Of a stretch of 64,000 nucleotides of DNA, positions 23,940 to 32,696 are shown piece by piece (position 1 is the stretch's first letter; each line of letters begins with the position of its first letter). The stretch is from Odoribacter sp036657595 (GTDB lineage: Bacteria; Bacteroidota; Bacteroidia; Bacteroidales; Marinifilaceae). The notes below the pieces were generated by a model. The model was not told the origin of the DNA and ran no database searches. It worked only from the letters and a program-made list of their open reading frames with translations. The stretch is from positions 17,461 to 81,460 of the forward strand of contig JAVXFZ010000003.1 in the NCBI GenBank assembly GCA_036657595.1. Reading direction: 5' to 3'. The position numbers and the translations under genes are program-made.

Positions 23940-24191
23940 TTAGACTTTATTGCGTCGAAATAACGATACAATCCAAAGTAAAACAATGGCTCCTATCGTT
24001 GCTACAAGCAAGCTGCTAATAAAACCACCGGTTGATTGAAGACCGACAAGACTGAACAGCCAACCGCCTAAAATGCTTCCGATCATACCGATCACTATGT
24101 TTGCCACAAGCCCAAATCCACCACCCCTCATTATTTTGCCGGCTACATATCCGGCAAGCATTCCAATCATAACAAATAATATAAATGCCAT
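23940..24191 (-). CDS. GlsB/YeaQ/YmgE family stress membrane protein
   Basis: This 83-residue, three-helix glycine-rich membrane protein (MLAGYVAGKIMRGGGFGLVANIVIGMIGSILGGWLFSLVG) ends in a basic tail (FRRNKV). It matches the transglycosylase-associated/GlsB family of small stress-inducible inner-membrane proteins, whose mechanism is unknown. The length is usual. It is convergent with the GGGtGRT operon and has its own 290-bp upstream region without a recognisable gene. Confidence 0.9.
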   Translation of the reverse strand: MAFILFVMIGMLAGYVAGKIMRGGGFGLVANIVIGMIGSILGGWLFSLVGLQSTGGFISSLLVATIGAIVLLWIVSLFRRNKV

Positions 24192-24480
24192 AGTTTTAAA
24201 GTTTATGAGTGAATATTATTCTATTTTTCTTTATTAAACTGTATCTGTCAAAATTTGTTTGCATAAATCAATTAAAAATTTGAATTTCGGCAACGATCAA
24301 TGGGTGGATCTCTTCCTTATTCTTTGTAAATATCAGGTATGCACTATCTTGCATTATCGCTATTTCCCGTGTTGTCTCCATAGACGAGGAAGGAAATTTG
24401 AAGAAAGTAATGTTTCTTTTTAGTAAACTAAGTTGATTAGAATTGCGTAAACTCTTTTTAGAAACTAAAACAGAAAACGT

Positions 24481-25362
24481 ATGAAATATCGAATAATTTT
24501 CACGCTATCAATCGGGGTTTTAACCGGTATTTTAGCACCGGCAAATGCTCAACCAACAGAAAATCACCCTTGGAATCGAGGAGGGATGACTGCTATCAAT
24601 CTCTCACAAATCAGCCTGAGCAACTGGGCAGCAGGGGGAGAGAATAGTCTCGGTTTTAATTTACAATTTAATTATTTTGCCAATTATAAAAAAGAAAAAC
24701 ATTTGTGGCAAAATCGCTTGGAATTAGCCTATGGGTTGAACAAAACGAAATCAGAGGGAAGAAAGAAAACGAATGATAAGATTTATCTTTCCTCTACTTA
24801 TGGGTATCAGTTGATCGAAAATTTATACCTGAGCGGATTGTTGACTTTCCAATCACAATTTGCAAAAGGGTATGATTATAATATGACTCCTGATGTCTTT
24901 CTTTCCCGATTTATGGCACCCGGTTATCTGACCGTGGGACCCGGTTTAACTTGGACTCCTAAATCGTGGCTGACCGTGACTTTGTCGCCTGCCACTTGGC
25001 GGGGCACATTTGTCACCAATAAGATACTTTCGGAGCAAGGAGCTTTCGGCGTTACTCCCGGTAAGCACTTACTCTCTGAATTTGGTGCAAATCTGAATGC
25101 CGAAGCATCGTACGAGTTTTTAAAGAATATGAAGGTGTTTTCCCGACTCAATCTATTTTCTAATTATCTAAAAAAACCGCAAAACATAGTGGTCAATTGG
25201 GACGTTTTAGTCAATATGACGATCAATCAGTGGTTTTCAGCATACGTCAGCACAAATCTGATTTATGACGATAAGATCAAGATCGCCCAAAAAGACGGCA
25301 GTAAAGGAGCTCGCCTGCAATTTAAAGAAGCATTGGGAATCGGATTTCAGGTAACATTTTAG
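24481..25362 (+). CDS. DUF3078 outer-membrane protein
   Basis: The 293 residues start with a signal peptide (about 1-23, ANAQ) followed by the DUF3078 hallmark WNRGGMTAINLSQISLSNWAAGGENSLGFNLQFNYFANYKK. Alternating barrel strands then run to an aromatic C-terminus (GIGFQVTF), the usual signal for barrel insertion. These barrels are widespread in Bacteroidetes and have no assigned substrate. It forms a single transcription unit ended by the hairpin at 25367. Confidence 0.88.
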   Translation: MKYRIIFTLSIGVLTGILAPANAQPTENHPWNRGGMTAINLSQISLSNWAAGGENSLGFNLQFNYFANYKKEKHLWQNRLELAYGLNKTKSEGRKKTNDKIYLSSTYGYQLIENLYLSGLLTFQSQFAKGYDYNMTPDVFLSRFMAPGYLTVGPGLTWTPKSWLTVTLSPATWRGTFVTNKILSEQGAFGVTPGKHLLSEFGANLNAEASYEFLKNMKVFSRLNLFSNYLKKPQNIVVNWDVLVNMTINQWFSAYVSTNLIYDDKIKIAQKDGSKGARLQFKEALGIGFQVTF

Positions 25363-25366
25363 CGAC

Positions 25367-25405
25367 AAGATCACGCTATCACATCGGATGTGGTAACGTG
25401 ATCTT
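25367..25405 (+). terminator. Rho-independent terminator
   Basis: AAGATCACG pairs with CGTGATCTT, extended inward by CACATC/GATGTG, right after the DUF3078 stop; CTTCTAAATTTT follows. Confidence 0.72.
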
Positions 25406-25576
25406 CTTCTAAATTTTACACACTTCCCTATCAAGGTTGACGTTTCTTTTATTACTTTTATCGGATAAATATTACTTTTGTTGTTGAATGAGTCATTTTT
25501 GAGAATGAGTTGGAATAAAGTGTTTCCAACTTTAAAATACGATCGTAGTTAATTAACAATCAATCATTATTTATCT

Positions 25577-25879
25577 ATGCTGAAACACATCGTTATGTGG
25601 AAATTCAAACCCGAAGCGGAAGGACGCACACGGGAGGAAAATGCGAAATGGATGAAAGAACATTTAGAAGCATTGGTGGGCATCGTGCCGGAAGTGAAAA
25701 CATTGAAAGTCGGCATAAATATCAATCAAAGCGAAGTTGCTTATGATGCTGTATTGATTTCTTCGTTTGAAAATAAAGAGGCTCTTGCCGCATATAAAGT
25801 CAATCCCCGACATCTTGTCATTAGTGCTTATTGCAAGAAAGTGAGGGAAAGTCGTGTCGTCGTGGATTATGAGGAATAG
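25577..25879 (+). CDS. Dabb (stress-responsive A/B barrel) domain protein
   Basis: The 100-residue protein is a single Dabb domain: MLKHIVMWKFKPEAEGRTREENAKWMKEHLEALVGIVPEVKTLKVGIN, then YDAVLISSFENKEALAAYKVNPRHLVISAYCKKVRESRVVVDYE. The motif with the invariant HIVxWKFK start and the AYxxNPxHLxxS segment is typical. These ferredoxin-like domains dimerise; most have no known substrate. A -7 box TACTTTTG lies at 25473. The MscS gene follows after 50 bases and may share the transcript. Confidence 0.9.
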   Translation: MLKHIVMWKFKPEAEGRTREENAKWMKEHLEALVGIVPEVKTLKVGININQSEVAYDAVLISSFENKEALAAYKVNPRHLVISAYCKKVRESRVVVDYEE

Positions 25880-25929
25880 CGGATGGATGTTCGCCCTCTC
25901 CCGATTAATTTAATTTACTGACATTCACT

Positions 25930-27717
25930 ATGAAAAAGATTAGCATTTTATTATTGCTCCTGTGTCTGGGAAGTACCGGAATGCGTGCACAATTAAAAGA
26001 TGTCTTAAAGACATTGATTACTGATATAAAGGACAGTAGTCAACTGGAAATTCCGGACACACCGACTTCTATCCGATTGAAACAGGTGGAAGAGGAATTG
26101 CAGGTAGCCAAAATAAATGAAGCGAATCTGAAAATGGAAACGGAGCAATTGAAACTGGCTCTTTATGCAGCAGATTCAATGAAACTTAGCCGCCAAAGAC
26201 GACGCATTGATTCTTTAAGGGGTACAAATCAGGGGATGCCTGTTGTGGTTGAGGGAGATACACTTTTTTATGTATATACAAAACAAGGAGGACACTCTCC
26301 GGCTGAACGCGCTAAAGATTTCTCAGAAAAGATGGAGCATTTAGGAAAAACATATAATCTGAATCCTGATTCCGTTTATATCGAGCATTCAGACAATGAA
26401 ACCGACCTTATGTACCATAATAAAATGCTTGTTTCTATTACGGATAATGACGCGCTGTGGCAGAATACAACACGGGCTGAATTAGCCAAAGAGTATCAGG
26501 ATATAGTCATCGACAAGCTGAAAGTGTTGAAAGAGAAACACAGTTTATTGCAGTTAGGGATGCGTATATTCTGGTTTGTGATGGTGTTGCTGCTTCAATA
26601 TTTACTTTATCGACTGACAACTTGGCTGTATAAAAAATTCAAACTGCGTATTCTCTCTTGGAGAAATACACGATTGAAAGCTATTTCTCTCCATAATTAC
26701 GAATTGCTGGATACGCATAAACAAGTGCGGATATTAATCTTCTTTTCAAATATTGCCCGATATATATTGATCGGACTTCAATTGTTGATTTCAGTGCCTA
26801 TCCTGTTTTCCATTTTCCCACAGACAAAGCATTTGGCAATGAAGATCTTTTCATATCTATGGAATCCGATGAAATCTATTTTAAAGGATGTCGTTGATTA
26901 TATTCCGGATTTGTTTACCATCTTTGTTATTTACTTTGCTATCCGGTATATCATCAAGGGTATTAAATATTTGGCGAATGAAATTGAATCGGGTAAATTA
27001 AAAATTTCCGGCTTTTATCAGGACTGGGCGTATCCAACGTTCCACATCATCCGTTTTTTATTGTATGCCTTTATGATTGCTATGATTTATCCTTATCTCC
27101 CCGGATCAAATTCGGGAGTGTTTCAAGGAATATCGGTATTTGTCGGATTGATTATTTCATTAGGCTCCAGTACGGTCATCGGCAATATTATTGCCGGATT
27201 GGTGATTACTTATATGCGCCCTTTCAAAATCGGCGATCGAATTAAATTGAATGAAACAACCGGTAACGTTATTGAGAAAACACCTTTTGTCACCAGATTG
27301 CGCACACCGAAAAATGAATTGGTGACGATCCCTAATTCGTTTATTATGTCATCACATACGGTGAATTATAGTACATCGGCACGCGATCTCGGACTGATTA
27401 TTCATTCGGAAGTGACTATCGGATATGATGCCCCTTGGCGTAAAGTCCACCAATTACTGATGGATGCTGCCAAAGCAACGCCGAGTGTATTAAGCGAACC
27501 GGAACCTTTCGTGCTGGAAACTTCCCTGAGTGATTGGTATCCGGTCTATCAGGTGAACGCTTTCATCCGCGACACCGACCGATTACCACAAATTTATTCC
27601 GATCTGCATCAGAATATTCAGGATAAATTCAATGAGGCAGGTGTTGAAATTATGTCGCCACAGTATATTGCTACCCGTGATGGCAATAAATCAACGATCC
27701 CAACAGATCAGCAGTAA
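25930..27717 (+). CDS. MscS-family mechanosensitive channel with periplasmic coiled coil
   Basis: The 595 residues include a signal peptide, a periplasmic coiled coil (about 45-110), several transmembrane segments and the MscS pore-lining helix with vestibule (FQGISVFVGLIISLGSSTVIGNIIAGLVITYMRPFKIGDRIKL, near 400-440), then TRLRTPKNELVTIPNSFIMSSHTVNYS and a C-terminal domain. MscS-type channels open on membrane tension to release solutes during osmotic downshock. The protein is longer than E. coli MscS (286 residues) because of the N-terminal extension, as in many Bacteroidetes. A second, unrelated-length MscS protein is encoded at 59756. Confidence 0.92.
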   Translation: MKKISILLLLLCLGSTGMRAQLKDVLKTLITDIKDSSQLEIPDTPTSIRLKQVEEELQVAKINEANLKMETEQLKLALYAADSMKLSRQRRRIDSLRGTNQGMPVVVEGDTLFYVYTKQGGHSPAERAKDFSEKMEHLGKTYNLNPDSVYIEHSDNETDLMYHNKMLVSITDNDALWQNTTRAELAKEYQDIVIDKLKVLKEKHSLLQLGMRIFWFVMVLLLQYLLYRLTTWLYKKFKLRILSWRNTRLKAISLHNYELLDTHKQVRILIFFSNIARYILIGLQLLISVPILFSIFPQTKHLAMKIFSYLWNPMKSILKDVVDYIPDLFTIFVIYFAIRYIIKGIKYLANEIESGKLKISGFYQDWAYPTFHIIRFLLYAFMIAMIYPYLPGSNSGVFQGISVFVGLIISLGSSTVIGNIIAGLVITYMRPFKIGDRIKLNETTGNVIEKTPFVTRLRTPKNELVTIPNSFIMSSHTVNYSTSARDLGLIIHSEVTIGYDAPWRKVHQLLMDAAKATPSVLSEPEPFVLETSLSDWYPVYQVNAFIRDTDRLPQIYSDLHQNIQDKFNEAGVEIMSPQYIATRDGNKSTIPTDQQ

Positions 27718-27774
27718 TAAATGGTTGCCCGATTTGTTAGGATGGCGTAAGAGTCTTAAATAAATAAATTTATA

Positions 27775-27870
27775 ATTCTCCACACGTCTACGTTTTGTTG
27801 ATTCGTTTATGGATTAAAATCTTTCAACGATAAAACGAATCAACAAAACGCTAATTTTCGCGTGGAGAAT
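27775..27870. repeat. Inverted repeat with CGTTTTGTTGATTCG arms
   Basis: CGTTTTGTTGATTCGTTTAT (27791-27810) is repeated inverted at 27830-27850 with one extra base. Outer arms ATTCTCCACACG and CGCGTGGAGAAT (27775-27786, 27859-27870) add to the stem. It separates the convergent MscS and HMA genes and may terminate both. A near-identical arm (AACGTTTTGTTTATTCG) occurs at 53566-53637. Confidence 0.65.
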
Positions 27871-27939
27871 CCATAGTAGTAAAAAGCGTCATAAAATCAT
27901 CGACTTTATGAATGAAATAGGGGGTGATCCTCCATCCAA

Positions 27940-28314
27940 TTATACACTTTTTTGGTCAGAGCCTTTTTCTTTTTTACTGTGATCGACATCACAACATTTA
28001 CCTCCCTTTACCGGTTGATTCGCACCGGCAATCCCTTTTATTTGGACACTCAATTTCTCAATGGCCTTCTGTAAGTTTTCCACTGTATTTTTATCTTCCT
28101 TGAAAATAATCGTGATTGTTTGAGCTTCCATATTTACCTTTAAGTCTTTTACGCCTTTCTCAAAGGGAATATTCTTTTCCACTTTTGCTTTACACGAAGC
28201 ACAATGTAAATTAGCATTAAACACAACTGTTTTTTCTCCTTTTTTCTGTGCATCGACTGAAATTGCTGCGATCAACATCGCTGCCAATATTAAAACGAAT
28301 TTTACTGTTTTCAT
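27940..28314 (-). CDS. Secreted heavy-metal-associated (HMA) domain protein
   Basis: The 124 residues have a signal peptide (cleavage near SVDAQ, residue 22), an HMA domain with the metal-binding pair in LHCASCKAKVEKNI (Cys38, Cys41) and a cysteine/histidine tail (GGKCCDVDHSKKEKG). HMA domains bind Cu(I) and hand it to partner proteins; this one is exported, so it is probably a periplasmic copper chaperone or sink. It lies 123 bases after a TonB-dependent receptor and a Cys-rich protein on the same strand, forming a small metal module (inference). Confidence 0.88.
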   Translation of the reverse strand: MKTVKFVLILAAMLIAAISVDAQKKGEKTVVFNANLHCASCKAKVEKNIPFEKGVKDLKVNMEAQTITIIFKEDKNTVENLQKAIEKLSVQIKGIAGANQPVKGGKCCDVDHSKKEKGSDQKSV

Positions 28315-28437
28315 CTTGTTTTATTTAAGTAATATAAAATTATTATGATCTTGTTTTAAATTTCCAAACGCCTTGTGTTACGTTGAATGAATCGTAGAAT
28401 GAATTTTTAAAAATCAGCTATTTATTCTCTATCATTT

Positions 28438-30717
28438 TTATTCCCTGTCAAGTCCAAAGCGGATACCCACATAAAATTTCCGCCCGTGTACAGGTCCCCA
28501 TATCTTTGATGAGTCAAAATCACTTCCCCAAGGATCGTCAAATCCAAGAATCGGATGTTTTTGTGTGAAATCACCGATGTTCTCACAGCCTACGTAAGCA
28601 CTCCATTTCCGAAAGAATTTCGTCACCTGAGCATTCATCAAGCGAAAGGAATCAAATTGATCGGCAACACGCACATTTTGAGATGCTGAAGGATTCACCG
28701 GAATACGTCCGGAACCGTTAAATTGAGTGGTGAAATCAAATTGCCATTTTTTCATATTGGTGTAGTAAGATAAGTTAAGCAATCCCTTGTATTTGCTTTG
28801 TAAAGGCGCACGCCGTAGCTCTTCGCCTATCGTTGATTGTACATCATTGTAACGGAATGCCCCTAATATATCCAAACGAGGTATCAATTCGTATTTTACT
28901 TCTACTTGGTAACAATTGGAATATGAATCACCCACTTGATTATAGAAATTCACTTTCCCTGCCTGTGTTTCATTGTCCACAACTATTTGATCGGTAAAAT
29001 CTGTCCGGTAGTAATCTAAATTAATATTCAGCATCCGATCAAATAATATGAATTTCCGATTCAACTGAACACCGAAATTCCACGCTTTCTCCATATCCAA
29101 TTGATCTAATTCATCGGGATTCGTCGCTAATAGTTTGTTATTGACATATATCGAATTAGCAGATGCCAGTAAGTAGCTGTTTTCAGCCAGTACATTTGCA
29201 ACACGCGAACCACGTCCGGCGGAAAGTTTCAACATAGTGAAATCATCGGGAGCATACGCCACATGTAAACGAGGAGTAGCAAATCCACCAAAGATGTTAT
29301 GATAGTCATAACGCAAACCAGCCATCACAGTCAGTTTTTCCCAGAATTGACCGGTGTACTGAAAAAATGCTCCGGCAACTCGCTCCGAACGATTGAAATC
29401 TACCATTCCTGTTTTTTCTCCCGAGTATACTAAATAGTCATTGAACGATTCTTCAAAACGATCGTAATTGAAAGAAAGACCTGCAGAATATTTCTGATTT
29501 ACATTGTTCCCAAAAATAGACTGGAAAATGTAGTTTGAATATACCGTTTGCTGTAAAGCCCGGTAATCACGCGCACCATAATAAGAATCCTGATCGTGAT
29601 CGGTGTAGTTCACTAAGATTGCCATACTGGTATTTTCATACTGTGGCATCAAATATCCCAGTTTCAGAAACCCTTCATAACGCCGGGAATCAATGCCTAT
29701 TCCGTATAAGGCATCTTTTCCAAAATCCCCTTTCATTTCTTTTTTGAATCCCTTTTGTCCGCCTAAACGACTTTCGTCCAAGAATTTTCCTCCGAATTGT
29801 AAAAACCACGCATCTGTTTTATATTGCCACCGATTCATTACATTGTATTGCGTTTTTTCAGGCATATCCATAAAACTATCCTTGTTTCCATCGTGCTGCA
29901 TCGTTAGCCAATCGCCGTGAATCAATAGGGCTGTACTCCATTTGTCATTGAGTTTGATGCCTGTATTGGCATTCATCTCGATCATCCCATCACTACTGCC
30001 ATAAGCATTCACAAAAATCTTTTCACTCGTCAACGGTTTTTTATAATCTACACTAATTTGTCCGGCAATCGCCTCATAGCCGTTAATCACCGAACCGGCA
30101 CCTTTTGATACGGAAATTGCACTCATCCAAGGTCCCGGCACATAGCTAAGTCCATAGAGTGAAGATATGCCCCTAAAATTCGGCATATTTTCCGTCATCA
30201 TCTGCACATATTTTCCGGTCAATCCCAATAATTGTATCTGTTTGGCACCGGTCACCGCATCCGCATAAGCGACATCCACGGAAGCATTGGTTGTAAAGCT
30301 TTCCCCCAAATTACAACACGCAGCCTTACACAATTCTTCCCCCGTAATAACTTGCTCTATTAACGGTCCCTTTGTACTCATAATGGTCGTATTTCCCCGA
30401 GTCATCACCTTCACTTCATCTAATACTTCTCCGGATGCTAAAATGATCTCCACTCGCTTATCCGAACGTTTTACATTTAATGTATCTGTCCGGTAACCGA
30501 TGAAACTGGCTACCAATTGACCTGATTTATTCCATTGTATCTTAAAATTTCCCTCTCCATCCGTGACAACTCCTTCGGTTGTTCCAGCCCAATGAATGTT
30601 AGCTCCGGGTAAACCGGTTTTCTCTCCTTTATTATTCTCCACAACCTTTCCACGTATTTCTTGGGCATTGCTACCCAAGGAAATACATAATAGCACTATT
30701 ATGCATAAATATCTCAT
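28438..30717 (-). CDS. TonB-dependent receptor, likely for a copper or other metal ligand
   Basis: The 759 residues comprise a signal peptide, a carboxypeptidase-regulatory-like domain (EIRGKVVENNKGEKTGLPGANIHWAGTTEGVVTDGEGNFKI, about 20-105), a plug (LGLTGKYVQMMTENMPNFRGISSLYGLSYVPGPWMSAISVSKGAGSVINGYEAIAGQISVDYKKP) and a barrel. The plug contains a cysteine pair in GEELCKAACCNLGESFTTNAS, a feature I associate with receptors next to HMA genes in this phylum. Length and strand pattern are normal for a ferric/heme-size receptor rather than SusC. The small Cys-rich gene is 54 bases upstream, the HMA gene downstream. Confidence 0.88.
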   Translation of the reverse strand: MRYLCIIVLLCISLGSNAQEIRGKVVENNKGEKTGLPGANIHWAGTTEGVVTDGEGNFKIQWNKSGQLVASFIGYRTDTLNVKRSDKRVEIILASGEVLDEVKVMTRGNTTIMSTKGPLIEQVITGEELCKAACCNLGESFTTNASVDVAYADAVTGAKQIQLLGLTGKYVQMMTENMPNFRGISSLYGLSYVPGPWMSAISVSKGAGSVINGYEAIAGQISVDYKKPLTSEKIFVNAYGSSDGMIEMNANTGIKLNDKWSTALLIHGDWLTMQHDGNKDSFMDMPEKTQYNVMNRWQYKTDAWFLQFGGKFLDESRLGGQKGFKKEMKGDFGKDALYGIGIDSRRYEGFLKLGYLMPQYENTSMAILVNYTDHDQDSYYGARDYRALQQTVYSNYIFQSIFGNNVNQKYSAGLSFNYDRFEESFNDYLVYSGEKTGMVDFNRSERVAGAFFQYTGQFWEKLTVMAGLRYDYHNIFGGFATPRLHVAYAPDDFTMLKLSAGRGSRVANVLAENSYLLASANSIYVNNKLLATNPDELDQLDMEKAWNFGVQLNRKFILFDRMLNINLDYYRTDFTDQIVVDNETQAGKVNFYNQVGDSYSNCYQVEVKYELIPRLDILGAFRYNDVQSTIGEELRRAPLQSKYKGLLNLSYYTNMKKWQFDFTTQFNGSGRIPVNPSASQNVRVADQFDSFRLMNAQVTKFFRKWSAYVGCENIGDFTQKHPILGFDDPWGSDFDSSKIWGPVHGRKFYVGIRFGLDRE

Positions 30718-30771
30718 ATATAAAATTTATCCGTTATAAAAAAAATGTATTCACTCCATAATATGGAGATT

Positions 30772-31191
30772 TTAACATAGAAAAGTGCATAAGAATTCAG
30801 GAGGATAGGGATCCCCTAAAATGTTATACCTGAATAAGAAATGTTTTTCCGGTAGTAAAGACAGATTTTCAAACATCCCCTGCCAAGAGAAGGGAAGATA
30901 GATCAAAGCGATCCATATTTGTAAACCTTGCTCTATTTGTGAGGAATCAGTTATTTTATAGAAGCTATGTGTCGAATTATGCCGACAATCTTTTTTAGAT
31001 TCCTTTTCAGTTGTACAACCCCCACAACCTTCATCGCAAGGACAGGTATCCTCGATGGGTAACATTTGCACAGTCCAATGCATCTTATCCGAATAGGCAC
31101 AACGTAATTGTATTACATTTACCCCAATAAGAGCTACTCCTGTCATCAGAAGTACCAAAGCGTGCAATATTTTTATTCCGTGCTTAACCAT
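30772..31191 (-). CDS. Small Cys-rich membrane/secreted protein upstream of the TonB receptor
   Basis: From ATG 31191 this gives 139 residues: an N-terminal hydrophobic segment (ILHALVLLMTGVALIGVNVIQL), a cysteine-rich middle (LRCAY, DTCPCDEGCGGCTTEKESKKDCRH) and a C-terminal aromatic part with GDPYPPEFLCTFLC. The layout recalls the HYC_CC_PP family of small Bacteroidetes proteins found before TonB receptors; the match is partial. Two CxC/CxxC clusters could bind metal. It probably starts the transcript that continues through the receptor and HMA genes. The TTG start three codons earlier is rejected. Confidence 0.6.
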   Translation of the reverse strand: MVKHGIKILHALVLLMTGVALIGVNVIQLRCAYSDKMHWTVQMLPIEDTCPCDEGCGGCTTEKESKKDCRHNSTHSFYKITDSSQIEQGLQIWIALIYLPFSWQGMFENLSLLPEKHFLFRYNILGDPYPPEFLCTFLC

Positions 31192-31441
31192 TGTTGGCAA
31201 ATATACATTTTTCCATAGAAATGAAACGAGTAGAAATGATTCTTGACATAATTTTAACCTATATCCAAAAGAATCTTTAGAAATTTATGAAATATGAAAA
31301 AAAACTATAATAATCTGATCCATATATATTAAGAGAATGAAAAAAAATGAGCCTATTGATTGATCGATTCCTTTTGTAAACTCCTCGCAGAAGGCATTTC
31401 AAATTTTTAAATAGAACAATGATTCTTTGACCCTACTTACT

Positions 31442-31472
31442 TTTGAGAAAGTCCAAAAAAATTGTATTTTCG
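31442..31472 (+). promoter_or_regulatory. Promoter of the TlpA-like/LpxH unit
   Basis: TTTG (31442-31445), 19 bases, then TATTTTCG (31465-31472), one mismatch from TAnnTTTG. It lies 38 bases before the ATG at 31510. The rest of the 318-bp gap back to 31192 shows no gene. Confidence 0.5.
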
Positions 31473-31509
31473 TACGATAAAAATCCAATAACCAAACAAA
31501 CTCTTTACG

Positions 31510-32670
31510 ATGATAAAAAATATACTTTCTTCCGTAGCACTCCTACTACTTCTTTCTTCCTGCTCAAACAAAAACAATATTAAAATTAGCGGAGATATTA
31601 AAGAAGCTGACAAACAAAATGTATATCTCGAACAAGTAAATGTAGATAATACTATTCTGATCGATTCTACACGAACAGACAGAAACGGACATTTTACCCT
31701 CAAAACTGCTACCAGTCTACCGACATTCTACAATATTAAAGTCGGTCAGAAAGAAATCATTACGTTCTTGGCAGAACCGAACGATCATATTGAATTGAGC
31801 GGAACGCTGAATGACTTATCACACAATTATTGGGTGGATGGATCTGAAAATTCTCTTTGGATTAAGCTTTTGAATTTTCAGCTAAACAACACACAAATTG
31901 CTATGGATTCTCTTAAAAAAAATTATGCTGCCATACCAACAGAACCGTTATTCGATGAACAACGGCAAAAAATAGCTACCCAATGGGATTCTGTTATTAA
32001 CAAACAAATTAATTTTTCTAAAGATTTTATCCTAAAACACGCTATATCTCCGGCATCTTATTATGCTCTCTACCAAAAATTAGATAACAATAATTATATT
32101 CTGACGCCCGATCAAGATCTTCACTCATATAAAATTGTAGCCTCTTCCTTAAAAGCAATGTATCCGGAATCTCAATATACTAAAGCTATTTTAAAACACC
32201 TGGACCAAATTAATAAAAATATCCAGAACCAAAAAATCATTCAGTTAATTGCTAATAGCGAAAGTTCTTTACCGGAGATACGACTACCCAATGCTCAAGG
32301 TGATACGATCGCACTCAGCTCTATGAAAGGTAAATTTATCATCCTCGATTTTACAGTATTAAATACAAAAGATGGAGCAAGCTATATCAGTGACCTCCAA
32401 AAAGTGTACAACAATTTTCGAAATAAAGGCGTGCAAATATATCAAGTCTGCTTAGATGAAAATCAATCAGCGTGGCAACAATTAGTCAGCCGATACGGTA
32501 TTAACTGGACTTGTGTGCGAGATGGTGATGCCTTACAGAGTAGAGCAGCAAAATCTTGGAATTTACAAAACGTACCTGCTAATTATATCATTAATTCAAA
32601 ATCTGAAATTGTTGGCAAAAATCTGAATGGAAGAAGATTAGAAGAAAGATTGAATGACTTATTGAAATAA
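31510..32670 (+). CDS. TlpA-like lipoprotein lacking the CXXC motif
   Basis: The 386 residues begin with a lipobox (LLLLSSC, cysteine 18), followed by a DUF4369-like domain (IKISGDIKEADKQNVYLEQVNVDNTILIDSTRTDRNGHF) and a C-terminal thioredoxin-fold (AhpC/TSA) domain (PEIRLPNAQGDTIALSSMKGKFIILDFTVLNTKDGASYISDLQKVY ... VPANYIINSKSEIVGKNLNG). Where active TlpA/ResA proteins have WCxxC this one has VLNTKDG, so it cannot exchange disulfides. The cis-Pro segment (NVPANYI) is retained. It is probably a binding or scaffold protein in the periplasm. LpxH follows after 26 bases. Confidence 0.85.
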   Translation: MIKNILSSVALLLLLSSCSNKNNIKISGDIKEADKQNVYLEQVNVDNTILIDSTRTDRNGHFTLKTATSLPTFYNIKVGQKEIITFLAEPNDHIELSGTLNDLSHNYWVDGSENSLWIKLLNFQLNNTQIAMDSLKKNYAAIPTEPLFDEQRQKIATQWDSVINKQINFSKDFILKHAISPASYYALYQKLDNNNYILTPDQDLHSYKIVASSLKAMYPESQYTKAILKHLDQINKNIQNQKIIQLIANSESSLPEIRLPNAQGDTIALSSMKGKFIILDFTVLNTKDGASYISDLQKVYNNFRNKGVQIYQVCLDENQSAWQQLVSRYGINWTCVRDGDALQSRAAKSWNLQNVPANYIINSKSEIVGKNLNGRRLEERLNDLLK

Positions 32671-32696
32671 ATTTCAATAAGAATGAAAAATGAAGA

